This document shows, one piece after another, positions 11,153 to 24,200 of a DNA stretch of 64,000 nt; position 1 is the first letter of the stretch; each line of letters starts with the position of its first letter. Source of the DNA: Hemibagrus wyckioides. Taxonomy: Eukaryota > Chordata > Actinopteri > Siluriformes > Bagridae. Position numbers and translations under genes: made by a program. The stretch spans positions 17,620,392 through 17,684,391 of the forward strand of contig NC_080734.1 of the NCBI RefSeq assembly GCF_019097595.1, given 5' to 3'. The notes under the pieces were generated by a model, which saw nothing but the letters and a program-made list of their open reading frames with translations, did not search any database and was not told the DNA's origin.

Positions 11153-13036
11153 ATGGAGTTTGAAGAATCCGGAATCGGAGAGGAATGTGGGGTTTTCGGC
11201 TGTGTTGCTGCAGGCGAGTGGCCAACACAGCTGGAGGTTGCACAGATTATAACACTGGGACTTGTAGCTTTGCAGCACAGGTAAGATAACTGTTTACACA
11301 CACACCGGATGCACAGGTCAATTAGGTACTTTCAGCCTTTACAGTCAGGCTGAACTAAAACTAGAGCAGACCTGACAAGACAGACTCCTTAAGTGAACTT
11401 TTCGCAAACACTCGAGCTTCTCAGGTCAGAGCTCACCTATTGGCGTTATCCCCAAGTTTAAAGGTGCCAATACTTTAGAAACGCTTCTTCATTGAAATGA
11501 CTCTCATGTGCAAGGATCCAGTGCACGCGCTCTCAATAGAAAGAAGATTCAAGCCTGTCTTTCTGGCATTTCTCAAACTGTCAGCACAAACATTTACGTC
11601 TGTAACATCAGTTTAAAGATATATTTATCTATTTGTTTATTTAAGGACTAAGATTCAGCACGGAACTTTATAATCAGTGTTATCAGTATGAAGGGGTCCT
11701 GTCCTGATTTGTACTTGGTTTCCTAAACTAGATGGACAAACAACCCTAAATGAACATTACTCATTTTCTGCAAGCCGTAAACCCATATTTAAAAGGATAC
11801 TTTAACCTCCTGGGTCCAGTTATACCCAAGGAATTTTAACATGCATGCCAATCCATACCATGGTTGTGTAATTTACAAGTGCGCATGCGCAGAACCAGCG
11901 GCATTTATAAGCAACACTGTTCACACACTCACCTGCATACTTTATGTACAACAGGAACTTTAACCCAGATTTAACATTCACTGGTTAGCAGGTCAAGTTT
12001 GTTCAACTGAATGTTGAAATGTACTCAGTAAGGATCAGAATAAATATGCAATTTGAGACACGACACTAGTTTGTATAGAGATAGGTGGATAGGGACATTG
12101 TACATTTTATTTTACTGAATTTGTAAACTGTAGTGCAGCAGGATAGTGGAAATAGTATCACACAATATTGTATCTTCATAGTGAATCATATTACTAATAA
12201 AAAATCGTTCTAAAATAAATAATAAAAATGAGAGTTTGTCTCATAGACCTATCTGTCTCAAGTGACCTGTCTGGGGGTCGTGACCCCTGGATTACTGAGT
12301 GGTCAGTATACTGATGTGTTGTGTCAGCTCACCAGGTTATCAGGAATGTCAGCCATAGAGCGCACAGAACTGATCTCCATAATCGGAATGTATTGATCCT
12401 GCTCTTCTTTGCACTGATAGTCCACGTGCTCAGACCAGTCTGTGCTGCTGTCTCCATCATCAACACACTCCTGAAACCTTTTACTGAAAACGCTGTAATC
12501 TGTAAACACAAGAATTCGAGAATCTAAATACATTTGTACTTTACAAACATACATTTGTTATACATTTGTCACTACGGGTTGACGTAATCGACGTCGTTTA
12601 CGGTCTTAAGATCATGCAGAGTCTAAACACCTTTCAGTCACATCCACTTATTTGCTGCAGATTAATTTAGTGTTAAAACCTAATGTGGTTTATTTATTTT
12701 TAAAGTCAATGTTCTACATGAAGTGTTAGATGTTATTACCCGTTTTGTAGCAGAGGGCCAAAATCAAGAACCTTACTGACTCTAAGACTGAGCCTTTTTT
12801 ATCTAGCTTTCTTAGCTGCACAAACCTAGCCTTGAAAAGAAGTGACTTAATTTTTTTATTTTGTCTTGGTCATTTCACCTCACGTTTTGTTAGTCACAAT
12901 AAAGATTTCTTTTAATCTTCATTATAAAATAAGGAGATTGAAGGACCTTCCTCTGTGGCCTTCCGCTTTTTTCCTCTTCGTGACCCGGCATGCTCTCTTT
13001 CTGTAAATGTTGTCTCTGTGTTACCTGTACACACAC

Positions 13037-13072
<36 letters not shown>

Positions 13073-15211
13073 TATTTCCAGCTACTTGAGCAGAATTGTT
13101 TTGATTTAATATTACATGTCCCACTAGTTCAGTGTATTACCTATGTTTACTTTATATTCCTGGCCTCGTCCATATGTACCTGCTGTGACGGAATGACTGG
13201 ACAAAGGTTGTTCCTCATATCTTGTCTGAACGCTGTCTTTTGACCTCACCAGCATGCCATTTAACTGATCCTCTGTTTCATATTCCACCTCAGCAAGTTC
13301 ATCTGGCCTCAAAATGCTGTCTGTTCTAGCCTCGTTTTGGAAAGATCTGGCGCTGAAGCCTGGAGACCTTCTCAAAATGGTATCGTCCATGGGCTCCTGA
13401 TCATACCCAATGGCAATGATGTCGCTGTCCTCATGTGGAGGCATTTCGCAGATGGAGTGCTCGTCTAATGTTGGACTGAACATCACCGAGTTTCTGTACA
13501 GGCCTCTGACTGGTTGGGACAGAATGCTGTCTAGCTGTTTGTAGAACTTCATGATACGCCGAGTGTCTCCGATATCCGCCTTGCCCCTCTGCAAGGATCG
13601 GTACAGATATTTCAGGTTCTTGTATTTGGTACGACACTGCTTCCAGTCCCTCTCTACACCCTGCTGAAGGAGCCGGCGTGATATTTGCACAAACACGTCC
13701 TTGTTTCGGGTCGAACCTTGCAGCTGCTGTTGGATTCCCTCCTCAGACCAGATATTAAGCAGCGCTGCCACTTCCTCCTCAGACCAGTTTCGGCCCGAGT
13801 CATGGACCGTGATCACGTTCTCATCATCTGAAGTTCTTCTAGCCCCTGGTGATATGCTGGAACCTGAATTAGAAAACAGCAGATCAGGAAATTGGGTTAA
13901 TGTGAATAATTGTGGACAACATTAGTTAATATACTGAACCGGTAGTCTGTATTTTGACCTGATGACACACCTGGATCTTTTGTGATGAGGTGATGCGAAC
14001 CAGTATTTATTATTGTTTGCATATCTGCCAGACTCTCGTCTGTAATGGAGTAAGAAGTGCCAAAAGCAAATGAGAAGCAAAACTTGGAAAGGCAAAACAT
14101 GAAAAAGAAAACCTGAGTCAGACTTTAACAATAAAACATCAAATCACCTAGCACTTTTTAAGCCCCTGTTTATTCTCTTACCATCATCAATCTTAATGTA
14201 GTGAGCTTCTCCTGAATCTCTTCTTTCATCTGCCTGGTCTCCCTCTGTTCCTTTCCTGGGAGAATCCTCTTCATCATCTAGAAAATCCTCCATGTCCTTG
14301 CCCTGCAGGATTGCATCCACCTCTGCAAAGAAGCGCATAGTTCGACCTTGGTTCTTGCTGACCTTGTAGTCATATTTCAGGTTCTTGTATTTGGTGCGAC
14401 ACTGTCTCCAGTCCCGCACCACTCCGTGCTGGAGTTCCAGGCGACGGGCCATCTCCTGGAAGATGGCCTTGTTTCGGTGGGTGCTCTGTAGCCGCACCTG
14501 CATTTCCCGGTCAGCCCAGATGTTAAGGAGAGCCCGAATCTCTTTATCAGACCAGTGTCTCCCTCCCTCCATACCTGAGAGGGAAACAAAATGCTGATCT
14601 GCACTCCCTGAATAAGAGAAAACGGTGGACAATTAGAGGACGTATAATCCAGTACAGGAATTGTACTGGTTCACTAATTACAGGTGTGAATATGGTCCAA
14701 TATGTCTCTTTGTAATCAGATCACCAGGAAGTAGTCTGATACACATCTGACTGCATAAAGGTAGTAGTGTAAATGAAGGTGAAAGCGCCTTGACAAACTG
14801 TGTTTTGTCATCATTTCTTTTACATTGTACGTTTTATAAGTTTCATTAGCATATCATGCAAATGAAATGTTTCAAGCAGCCCATACAGGTACATCAGATA
14901 GGATTTGCCAGATGTTTCAGGTTGGAGGAAAAAAAAGTAATATTGATTGATTGCAATAAATGGATGTAAGATCTTTTCTCTAGCAAATAACATGAAATCC
15001 AATCAATAAGTGCTCGAAGGTGATTAGTTTAAAATGCTTTAAAAATGGTTTAAATGGCTGTTAATACCATGTGTTATAAAACCATATAAACCATGCTGTT
15101 TTATTCCCCATTTTTTTAATTAGAACCTATATTGACCTGAGTGATTAAGTTAAGTTTTGGAGAAGTTTTTGAAATATTTAAGGGCTTCTAATTTTGTCAT
15201 TTTAATGTATC

Positions 15212-15259
<48 letters not shown>

Positions 15260-18200
15260 AAAAAAATTCTGAGATACTGAATGTCTAGATTTTTGGGAAA
15301 TAAGTCAGTTAAAAGGGTAAAAGGGAAAAGTCCCTCATTATATTAAAAGAAAAGTCAGTCTAGTTTGGGTTTGAAGTATTTTTAATGACTTAATTTGCAA
15401 TGCTTGTAAGCATTTGTTTAAGAAAAAAAGTTTTTTTAAAAAAAGGTTTTAAAAATACTTATTATATTACAGCAAAGTATTCATTCTACTACTACTTGTC
15501 ATTTTTTTCTGAGCTGCTGAGAGCCTGAATTTCTGGGGAATAAGTCAGTTCCTCTAGTCAATTCTCTAAAGAGAAAAGTTCCTCATTATTTAAAAAAAAA
15601 ATAAATAAATAAAAATCAGTCTAGTTTGTGGCAGATATTTACCCTCCTGAAAGTTGCTCAGAGAAGAGTTGCCCGGTCTCCTGCTGACGGGACTGGTCTG
15701 TTCCTCGTCCATCTCGTAAGACCTTTGGGGTACAGTGGTGCTGTCCATGGATGTACGGATGGCCGGAGGCCTCCACTCGGGTAGTGCCATCGCTCTGCTC
15801 TGTGTCTGGCAGCTCAGCCAGTCCTTGTTCACACCCATCTCTTTTAGGCGGCTCGAGATGGCTTCATACTTGGCCTTGCTCTCAGCCTCGTCCCAGGCCT
15901 CTCTCTCCCTCCACACCACGAGTAAGGCCCTAACCTCTTCCCCTCCCCACCGACTACTTGCTTCTCTTTGGCTGTCTTCTTCCTGTCTGCCTGCTTTCTG
16001 CTCTGTACTAAGTTCCATGCTTTTGAGCTAGAAGCTTGGAAATGGCTTCTGTTGAATTTCTGCTTCTCCTTTTTTCTCTCCCTCCCCCTTTGCCTTAAGC
16101 TCAGTGTCCTAGGCAACCAGACAGTTGAGCCAGTTAGGAGTGGTCATGTGACGGAGAGCGGCTTTGTGACTGGCTTAAGCTGAAGGGGGGAGGGGGCGCG
16201 GAAATGTGAGAAGTGGCTTGGCAAACAAAGCTGCAGCCGCAGCAAGAACCCTTGCTAATGCGGAAAGCGATAACGGCTGAGAGCTTTCGTGTGCGTGGGA
16301 GAGGTTTGTCAGGTATTAAAGCCACGTCTGCCGTTTCCGTGCAGTTGGCAGGTTATTTCACTCTGTCCTGCAAACATTTCCCCCTTTCTTTCTCCACCGT
16401 TTTCTCTCTCTCTTTCTCTCTCTTCCTCCTTCCCCCCTCCACCCGCCCTCATTCTCTGGAAACCCACTTCGCTCACAAACCAGTTTGATCTGCCTCTGGG
16501 CTTAAAGCGAGGCAGCAGCCGAGTCATAAAACAGGCTGGAAAAGCACGCTTGTTTGATTCTGATAGGTTTTTAGAGGAGGGGAAGAAGAAGAGGAGGAGG
16601 AGAAGCGGGGCATAAAAGGGGAGGGCAGACATTTCCACCATGTTCTCTTTTCATTTGTCAGATGTGCCAAGGCACGTTATCGCAACGCTGCCCGAACTAG
16701 TATGCATGCGATTACGTTCATAAATTTTTCCACATTCTGATCAAATATATGATCCATTTAAACCGATTAAAATAACATGCTGGTAATGGAGGGAAAAAAT
16801 GACATTGTTGGATATACAACCACTCCACTTCCTGAGCTTAGAGCTTGCGAGTGAAAACGGTAGAAATGCATGGGGCAAGATCTAAAAACCTTTGTATAAG
16901 CTCATGGTTTCAAAGCAATTAGCAGCACATTTCTCAACATTATTAACACTGCTTTTGTTATGTTGAATTAGGGGCCAAGAGAGTGCAGGCATTGTTACAA
17001 GTAATGGCTCCAGTCCACCCACATACACCACCCTCAAGGTAATATCTGTTTTAATGTGCTCATTGAGAGGAAAAAAAATACACATCTATGCATTAAGTAG
17101 TAAACCTTACACTCGATTTTTGAGCTTTTCACACGCTCTCATCAGTTCCTCCCTCTTTGTTTTTCTTTCTCACTGTGGCTTTCTTTCTATTTCTCCTTAG
17201 GGCATGGGGTTAGTGAGCACAGCTTTTAAACCTGAAGATATGCTGAAGTTGCGATATGGTAACTTGGGGATCGGACACACGCGCTATTCCACCACGGGAA
17301 TGTCAGAACTGCAGAACTGCCAGCCCTTTGTGGTGGACACTCTGCATGGCAAGATTGCGGTAGCACACAATGGAGAACTCGTCAACGCTGCTGCGCTGCG
17401 CAAAAAGGCAGGCCCTTATTTCTTTAGCAACTGTGGTGGATTACATGAGTACAGGAATCCACTGCTGTGTTACACGACATTAACTATGAAAGTGTTTAGT
17501 ATAGCATGCATATCATTCCAGCACTGACCAGATTTCATTTATTTATGATATTACATCGCCACAATATCCAGTGATGTTTAGAACTCTACATTAGCATAGA
17601 AGCTCCTCATTTTAACCTTCCATTATGAGTTATCATTCAGTAATAAGTTAAGAGCGGTCTTTATCTTTTTATAATTCATGCAGGTGTTTTTAAACTCTAA
17701 CATATTAACTAAAACAGCCTGGAGCTCCGCCCCTTTCCTCCCCAATTTTGCTCGGAGTCATAAAAATAGAAATAGCCATTATTTGTCACGTATACATTAC
17801 AGCACAGTGAAATTTTTTCTTCGCATAGCCCATCCTTGGAGATTGGGGTCAGAGCACAGGGTCAACCGTAATACAGCGCCCCTGGAGCAGAGAGGGTTAA
17901 GGGCCTTGCTCAAGGGCCCAACAGCGGCTACTTGGTGGTGCTGGGGCATGATCCCCGATCTTCCGGTCAACGACCCAGAGCCTAAACCACTTGAGGCTCC
18001 TCTACCCTTGAGTCATGTGATTGCCCTGACCATTGCATTAACTGAGAAGGTTTAGAGTTTATTATTTAACAAAATAACATTACACAAGTATTTAGTTAAC
18101 TATATGTTTATAAAATATTTCATTATACATGACCAGGGAATCAAAACATTTAAACCATTTGAACATCTATTTAAAACGAAATAAAAAATCAGCTCGAATA

Positions 18201-21200
18201 TAGAAAAATGACTTCTAAATGGATTCGATAGAAAATCTACTATCCTTTTCACTGCACATCACTGTAGAATTACCTAAAAATTCTCCATCCAGCAGAGTTT
18301 TTATGATTGACTCTGCCAGCAAGCAGTTTCTGACCGTAGAGCTGGTAATATTACTACACCTTTCCCTAATGTCCCTTAAACTCAAATGACGACAGAAAAG
18401 TGTATTTTCTTTTAATTTTTTTTTTTTTTTTTTAGGATATTGGTTTTGGATGATGAAATTGTTTATCATGATTTATTAAAAATGGAAATTATAAGCAGTA
18501 ATTCAATATCTCACAAAATGAAACAGAAGTCTGTGTATCCTCCTAATGACCTGTGAATACGTGAAGTTTATTCCAGTACTGTCTATGATTTATGTATTAT
18601 TATTATTATTATTATTATTACTGCATACATTTTTTTGGACTTAATTTGACAAATTAAGCTTATAAAATAAACCATTTTACATGCTACTGCATGGACAGGA
18701 GACGAGGCAGAAAACAAAAACCACATTCATGTGTTTTATAGGTGATGAGACATGGCGTGGGTCTTTCCACTAGTTCGGACAGCGAGCTCATCACTCAGCT
18801 CCTTTGTCTGACTCCGCCCATGGAGGAGGTCGACAATCCTGATTGGGTAGCACGGTCAGTTTAATATCGTTTTTAATGGTCATTGTTTAATTGCATGTGA
18901 AACCCACTATATCGGTGTTTAGACAAACTCAACCACTTGGATTATTTAGTAAAGTGTAGAATATTCCAATATAATGGTTTTTGTTTGATTTCAGCATTAA
19001 GAAATTGATGATCGAGACACCAACGGCGTACTCCCTGCTGATTATGCACAAAGACGTCATCTACGCTGTGCGGGACCCGTACGGCAACAGGCCGCTGTCT
19101 ATCGGACGACTGGTGCCCATTTCCAAACTACACAGCTCTGGTACAAAAAAACTACTGAAAGGATAATGATTAGAGAACAGTAGTGATTTTCAGAACTTTA
19201 CTCTAGATTACACAACAACAAGAAACAAAGTTTTATTTGTTTTCCTTAAAATTCTGAATGCTGAACTTTTCTTTTCAAAACAAATTCCTTACATAACTGT
19301 TATAGCTGATTGTTCTTCCTTCGTTTTGTTACACACACACCTACTCGCTTTCTGTATTCCTCAGGAGGTGGAGAAGGAGACACAGAAGGCTGGGTCGTCT
19401 CCTCGGAGTCCTGCAGCTTCCAGTCCATTGGAGCCAAGTGAGACTTTTAACCGTGTCACTTTGAACACTGGCAACACATGGTACAGCAGGTGGACGCTTC
19501 CCGTGTCTCTGTTCCGCAGGTATTACCGTGAAGTCCAACCTGGAGAAATCGTGCAGATCTCCAAACATGGGGTCAAGAGCCTGAATGTAATCCCCCGTCC
19601 CGAGGGAGATCCTCCAGCCTTCTGTATATTTGAGTATGTCTACTTCGCCAGGCCAGACTCCATATTTGAAGGCAAGCGCATCCTTTGAACAAATATTGCT
19701 TCTATATTTCTTTTTGTTTTTAGAATATAAGCATTTAAAAATATATATACATAGACATTAATGCATTTATACAAGTATTTTCCTTTCCCCCCCATAACCC
19801 CACCCCAAAGTAGCCTACCTATTGCACTGCATCACTTATAAATCATGTCTGTCTTCATGTTTGTGTTAAATAATCATTCTCATAATCTTATTATAATCAG
19901 ATCTGTGCAAAGAAAGATAAAGAACAATTTTTTTTCTGCGTGAGACAAAAAAGGCTGCCAGAAAACATGAGCATGAGCAAGTTTATGTTCCAAAATTTTT
20001 ATAGATCAACAAGGTTGAGACAATTTCTGTAAATAGCTCATAATGCTGAGAAAATTCTCTAGATACAAAGCCGACTAAGATAAGATCTTTAGCGTTTTCA
20101 CTATATTGTCCTAATAATTCTTATACAATCATTTTTCTATAAACCTCTAGTACTAGTAAGCACTAGTAAAATAGTACTAGAACTACTGAAATGATAGCCA
20201 CTGAAATACACCTGTAGTCTCTGGAGCTCTCTGGTGTACAAGCACTGAACTAGTGATACAAAGAAATCACTACCTTCTCATGACGTAGTGTGAGAATACG
20301 GTGCAGTCTACTGTAAGTAAGCTGTTTTTATTACTGCTGTTCCGTTAAATGAGTAGCAGAAATGATCAAACCAGCTTCACTCAGTCACTGGTGGTGTGTT
20401 GCAGGTCAGATGGTTTATACAGTCAGGCAGCGCTGTGGACGCCAGCTGGCCATCGAGGCCCCGACTGATGCCGACGTGGTCAGTACAGTGCCCGAGTCTG
20501 CTACTCCAGCTGCTTTAGGATACGCACAAGTGGTAAGAGATTTGTATAAGTATAAATAATTTGAGTCATGAACTCCTGCATTAATTTCGATTCTATCACA
20601 TCACTACTGAATTCTGCGTTCTTTCATAATCTAAGGCAAGTGATAAAAGCTTCACGTCCATCGTATTCACTGGATTTTACTGCCTGTGACTTGCTTTTGT
20701 TTCTGAAATTAAAAATGAGACTAAAGGGGAAAGATGCACTGTGTGTGTGTGTGTGTGTGTGCGCGCACGTGCAGGAGCATTGTCACAGCGCGTTCTGTCC
20801 TGATCCTGGTGCTTTCCCCAGACACCTAAGCACTTCAATGTAAAATCACTGAGTAAGCGTCTGTCCTGGGGAAACAAACTCTCTAGGAACATATCTGTTG
20901 CCCTTTTCAGAGACATGCCAGGATGCGGTGGTGTTAAAAAGCTTGCTCTAGCATAGTCACCGCTTCGGATGCGGTTTTCACACAGATTTCACATGAATAA
21001 TTTGCTCTTTAACATCTGTTGTGGGGACTGAGGAATAAAAATCACCAAAATGCATGGGCGTGACTATGGGGGGGATAAAAAGCATGACCCAGACCTCTCA
21101 GACATTCACAGGGTATGATGCCACTTGGGAGACTCACCAGACAGCATACTACCCAGCGACAAAAACATATATAGTACATTCAAATTCTGGTAATTTTCGG

Positions 21201-24200
21201 GTCTTGTATCTGTCAGCCACTATTACTAGGAGGAGATGGTTTGCAAGCAACATTGATAAAAGATATCTTGGGTGAATTAGAGGTGCAGCACGTAGCATTG
21301 CTTCCTCTCATCTCGATTAGATGATCTTGGGTTTGGCCTGGTTTCCTACCACCTCCCATAATCTAACCAGTAATTAAATGGTCTTGGAGTGTGTGAGAGA
21401 GAGAGAGGTTTTGTGTGCGAGTGTGATCGGTGTTCCTGAGGATAAAGTGGTTGCTTGATGGAGATCGTGCAGCGTACTATCCAGTGACCGATACCTGCAA
21501 AAACATCAAGTGCATTCAAATCCTGGGAATTTGTGGATCTATATGTATGAGCTACTGTTACTATGAGGAGATGGTTTACAAGCAACACTACAACTCACCC
21601 TGACAGTGTCTTCTTGGGTTTGGACTGGTGTCCTACCACCTCCCATAATATAACCAGTAGTTAAACTGGTAAATGAACTTGTCTTAGAGAGAGTGTGTGT
21701 GTGAGAGAGAGAGAGAGATAAAGAGAAAGAGGGATTGTGTGTGTGTGTTCTAGGCATCCAATCTGTATTTCCTCCTTGTGTTCTGTGTTCCTGAGGTGAG
21801 CAGGATAAAGTGGTTGCTTGCTAGAGAACTTACAGTATCCTATCCAGTGACAGAACCTGCAACTACATCAAATTCTGGGAATCTTGGGGGTCTTCCTTCG
21901 AATGCTTCATGACTGTATCTGTGAGCTGGACCCTGTCATATACTTTTGATTTGATTGGATCCTGCTCTGTCTCTCCAGTCAGGCCTGCCCTATGTGGAAG
22001 TCCTGTGTAAAAACCGCTACGTCGGAAGGACGTTTATTCAACCGAATACTCGCCTACGACAGCTCGGGGTGGCTAAGAAATTCGGGGCTCTGACCGACAA
22101 CTTTTCCGGCAAACGAGTAGTTCTCATCGATGACTCTATCGTGCGAGGCAACACTATCTCGCCCATCATTAAACTGCTGAAAGAGGCCGGAGCAACAGAG
22201 GTAGGATCTACACACGTTTCACATTAAATCATTTCAAATAAAACTTCTGCTTTACTGATCCAGTTCATCTTTCACCTGTAAATCAATGAGTAGGTCCACA
22301 TCCGTGTGGCGTCTCCTCCGATTCGGTTCCCCTGCTACATGGGCATCAACATTCCGACCAAAGAAGAGCTTATTGCTAATAAACCAGAGTTCAAGGACAT
22401 TGCGAACTATATTGGTAAGTCGAGATAAATATTAGCACCCTTGTATCACGGTTAGTTTACATAAATTCTGGTATATTTTTAAAGGACATTATTTACTTTT
22501 GTAAAATATCTAATATGTAACATTTACAAATAGACTTGTAAAAATGCAGCCCCTTGTTCTCTAAATGGAAAGAAAATTCTTCATTTATTAATTTTCCTCC
22601 CCAGTTTGGTTACCTGCCAATCACCAGATTAATCTAATGTTTTTCTTCTGAAGCCAGACAGCTTGGTCAGTGTCAGAGAGAGGAAGAGAGAGAGAGAGAG
22701 AAGCTAAAGGATAAGTGAGCTAGACAAGTAGCGAAGGGTGAGAGGGAGGAGAATAAGTGAGAGAGAAAGAGATCGAGATAGAGAATGAGTGAGACAGAAG
22801 GGAGTATGGGTGAGAGAGGGAGAGATGGATGGATAGAGGATGAGTGAGCTAGAAAAGAGAGGAACAGTGAGAGAGCTAGAGGGTGAGTGAGCTTGAGAAG
22901 AAGGAAGAAAGGGTGAGAGAGAGTGAGAGAATGAGATAGAGAAGGGAGTATGGGAGAGAGAGATGGATAGATGGAGGATGAGTGAGCTAGAGAAGAGAGG
23001 AACGGTGAGAGAGAGCTAGAGGGTGAGTGAGCTTAAGAAGAAAGGGTGAGAGAGAGAGCAAGAGAATGAGTGAGATAGAGAAGGGAGTATGGGAGAGAGA
23101 TGGATAGATGGAGGATGAGTGAGCTTGAGAAGAGAGGAACAGTGAGAGAGAGCTAGAGGGTGAGTGAGCTTGAGAAGAAGGAAGAAAGGGTGAGAGAGAG
23201 CGAGAGAATGAGTGAGATAGAGAAGGGAGTATGGGAGAGAGAGATGGATAGATGGAGGATGAGTGAGCTAGAGAAGAGAGGAACGGTGAGAGAGAGCTAG
23301 AGGGTGAGTGAGCTTGAGAAGAAGGAAGAAAGGGTGAGAGAGAGCGAGAGAATGAGTGAGATAGAGAAGGGAGTATGGGAGAGAGAGATGGATAGATAGA
23401 GGGTGAGTGAGCTTAAGAAGAAAGGGTGAGAGAGAGAGCAAGAGAATGAGTGAGATAGAGAAGGGAGTATGGGAGAGAGATGGATAGATGGAGGATGAGT
23501 GAGCTTGAGAAGAGAGGAACAGTGAGAGAGAGCTAGAGGGTGAGTGAGCTTGAGAAGAAGGAAGAAAGGGTGAGAGAGAGAGCAAGAGAATGAGTGAGAT
23601 AGAGAAGGGAGTATGGGAGAGAGATGGATAGATGGAGGATGAGTGAGCTTGAGAAGAGAGGAACAGTGAGAGAGAGCTAGAGGGTGAGTGAGCTTGAGAA
23701 GAAGGAAGAAAGGGTGAGAGAGAGCGAGAGAATGAGTGAGATAGAGAAGGGCGTATGGGAGAGAGATGGATAGATGGAGGATGAGTGAGCTAGAGAAGAG
23801 AGGAACGGTGAGAGAGAGAGCTAGAGGGTGAGTGAGCTTGAGAAGGCAGAAAGGGTGAGAGAGGGAGAGAATGAGAGAGAGAGGATGAGTGAGCAAGAGA
23901 AGAAGGAAGAAAGGGTGAGAGACAGAATGAGTGAGAGAGAAGAGAGTATGGGTGAGAGACGGATGGATAGATAGAGGATGAGCGAGCTAGAGGAACGGTG
24001 AGAGAGAGCTATAGGGTGAGGGGGAGAGAGCAAGAGGGTAAGTGAGCTAGAGAAAGAAAAAAGGGTGAGGGAGAGAGAGCGAGAGAGATACAGGATGAGT
24101 GAGCTAGGGAGGAGGATAAGTGTGAGAGGGAGAGAGAGAGAGATGGAGAATGAGTGAGCTAGGGAAGGGAGAGAGAGATGGAGAATGAGTGAGCTAGGGA

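Noticed and set aside
16605..16625. TATA-like 'cataaaagg' as a promoter
   Set aside because: It is on the plus strand inside PPAT intron 1 with no plus-strand gene starting there.
17408..17527. Read-through of PPAT exon 3 to a stop at 17527
   Set aside because: The extension matches nothing in PPAT, while joining to 18742 by a GC donor restores a gapless family match.
22674..24033. Long minus-strand frames rich in Leu, Ser and His
   Set aside because: They are translations of the GA/CT minisatellite; they are repeat-driven and lie inside a PPAT intron.
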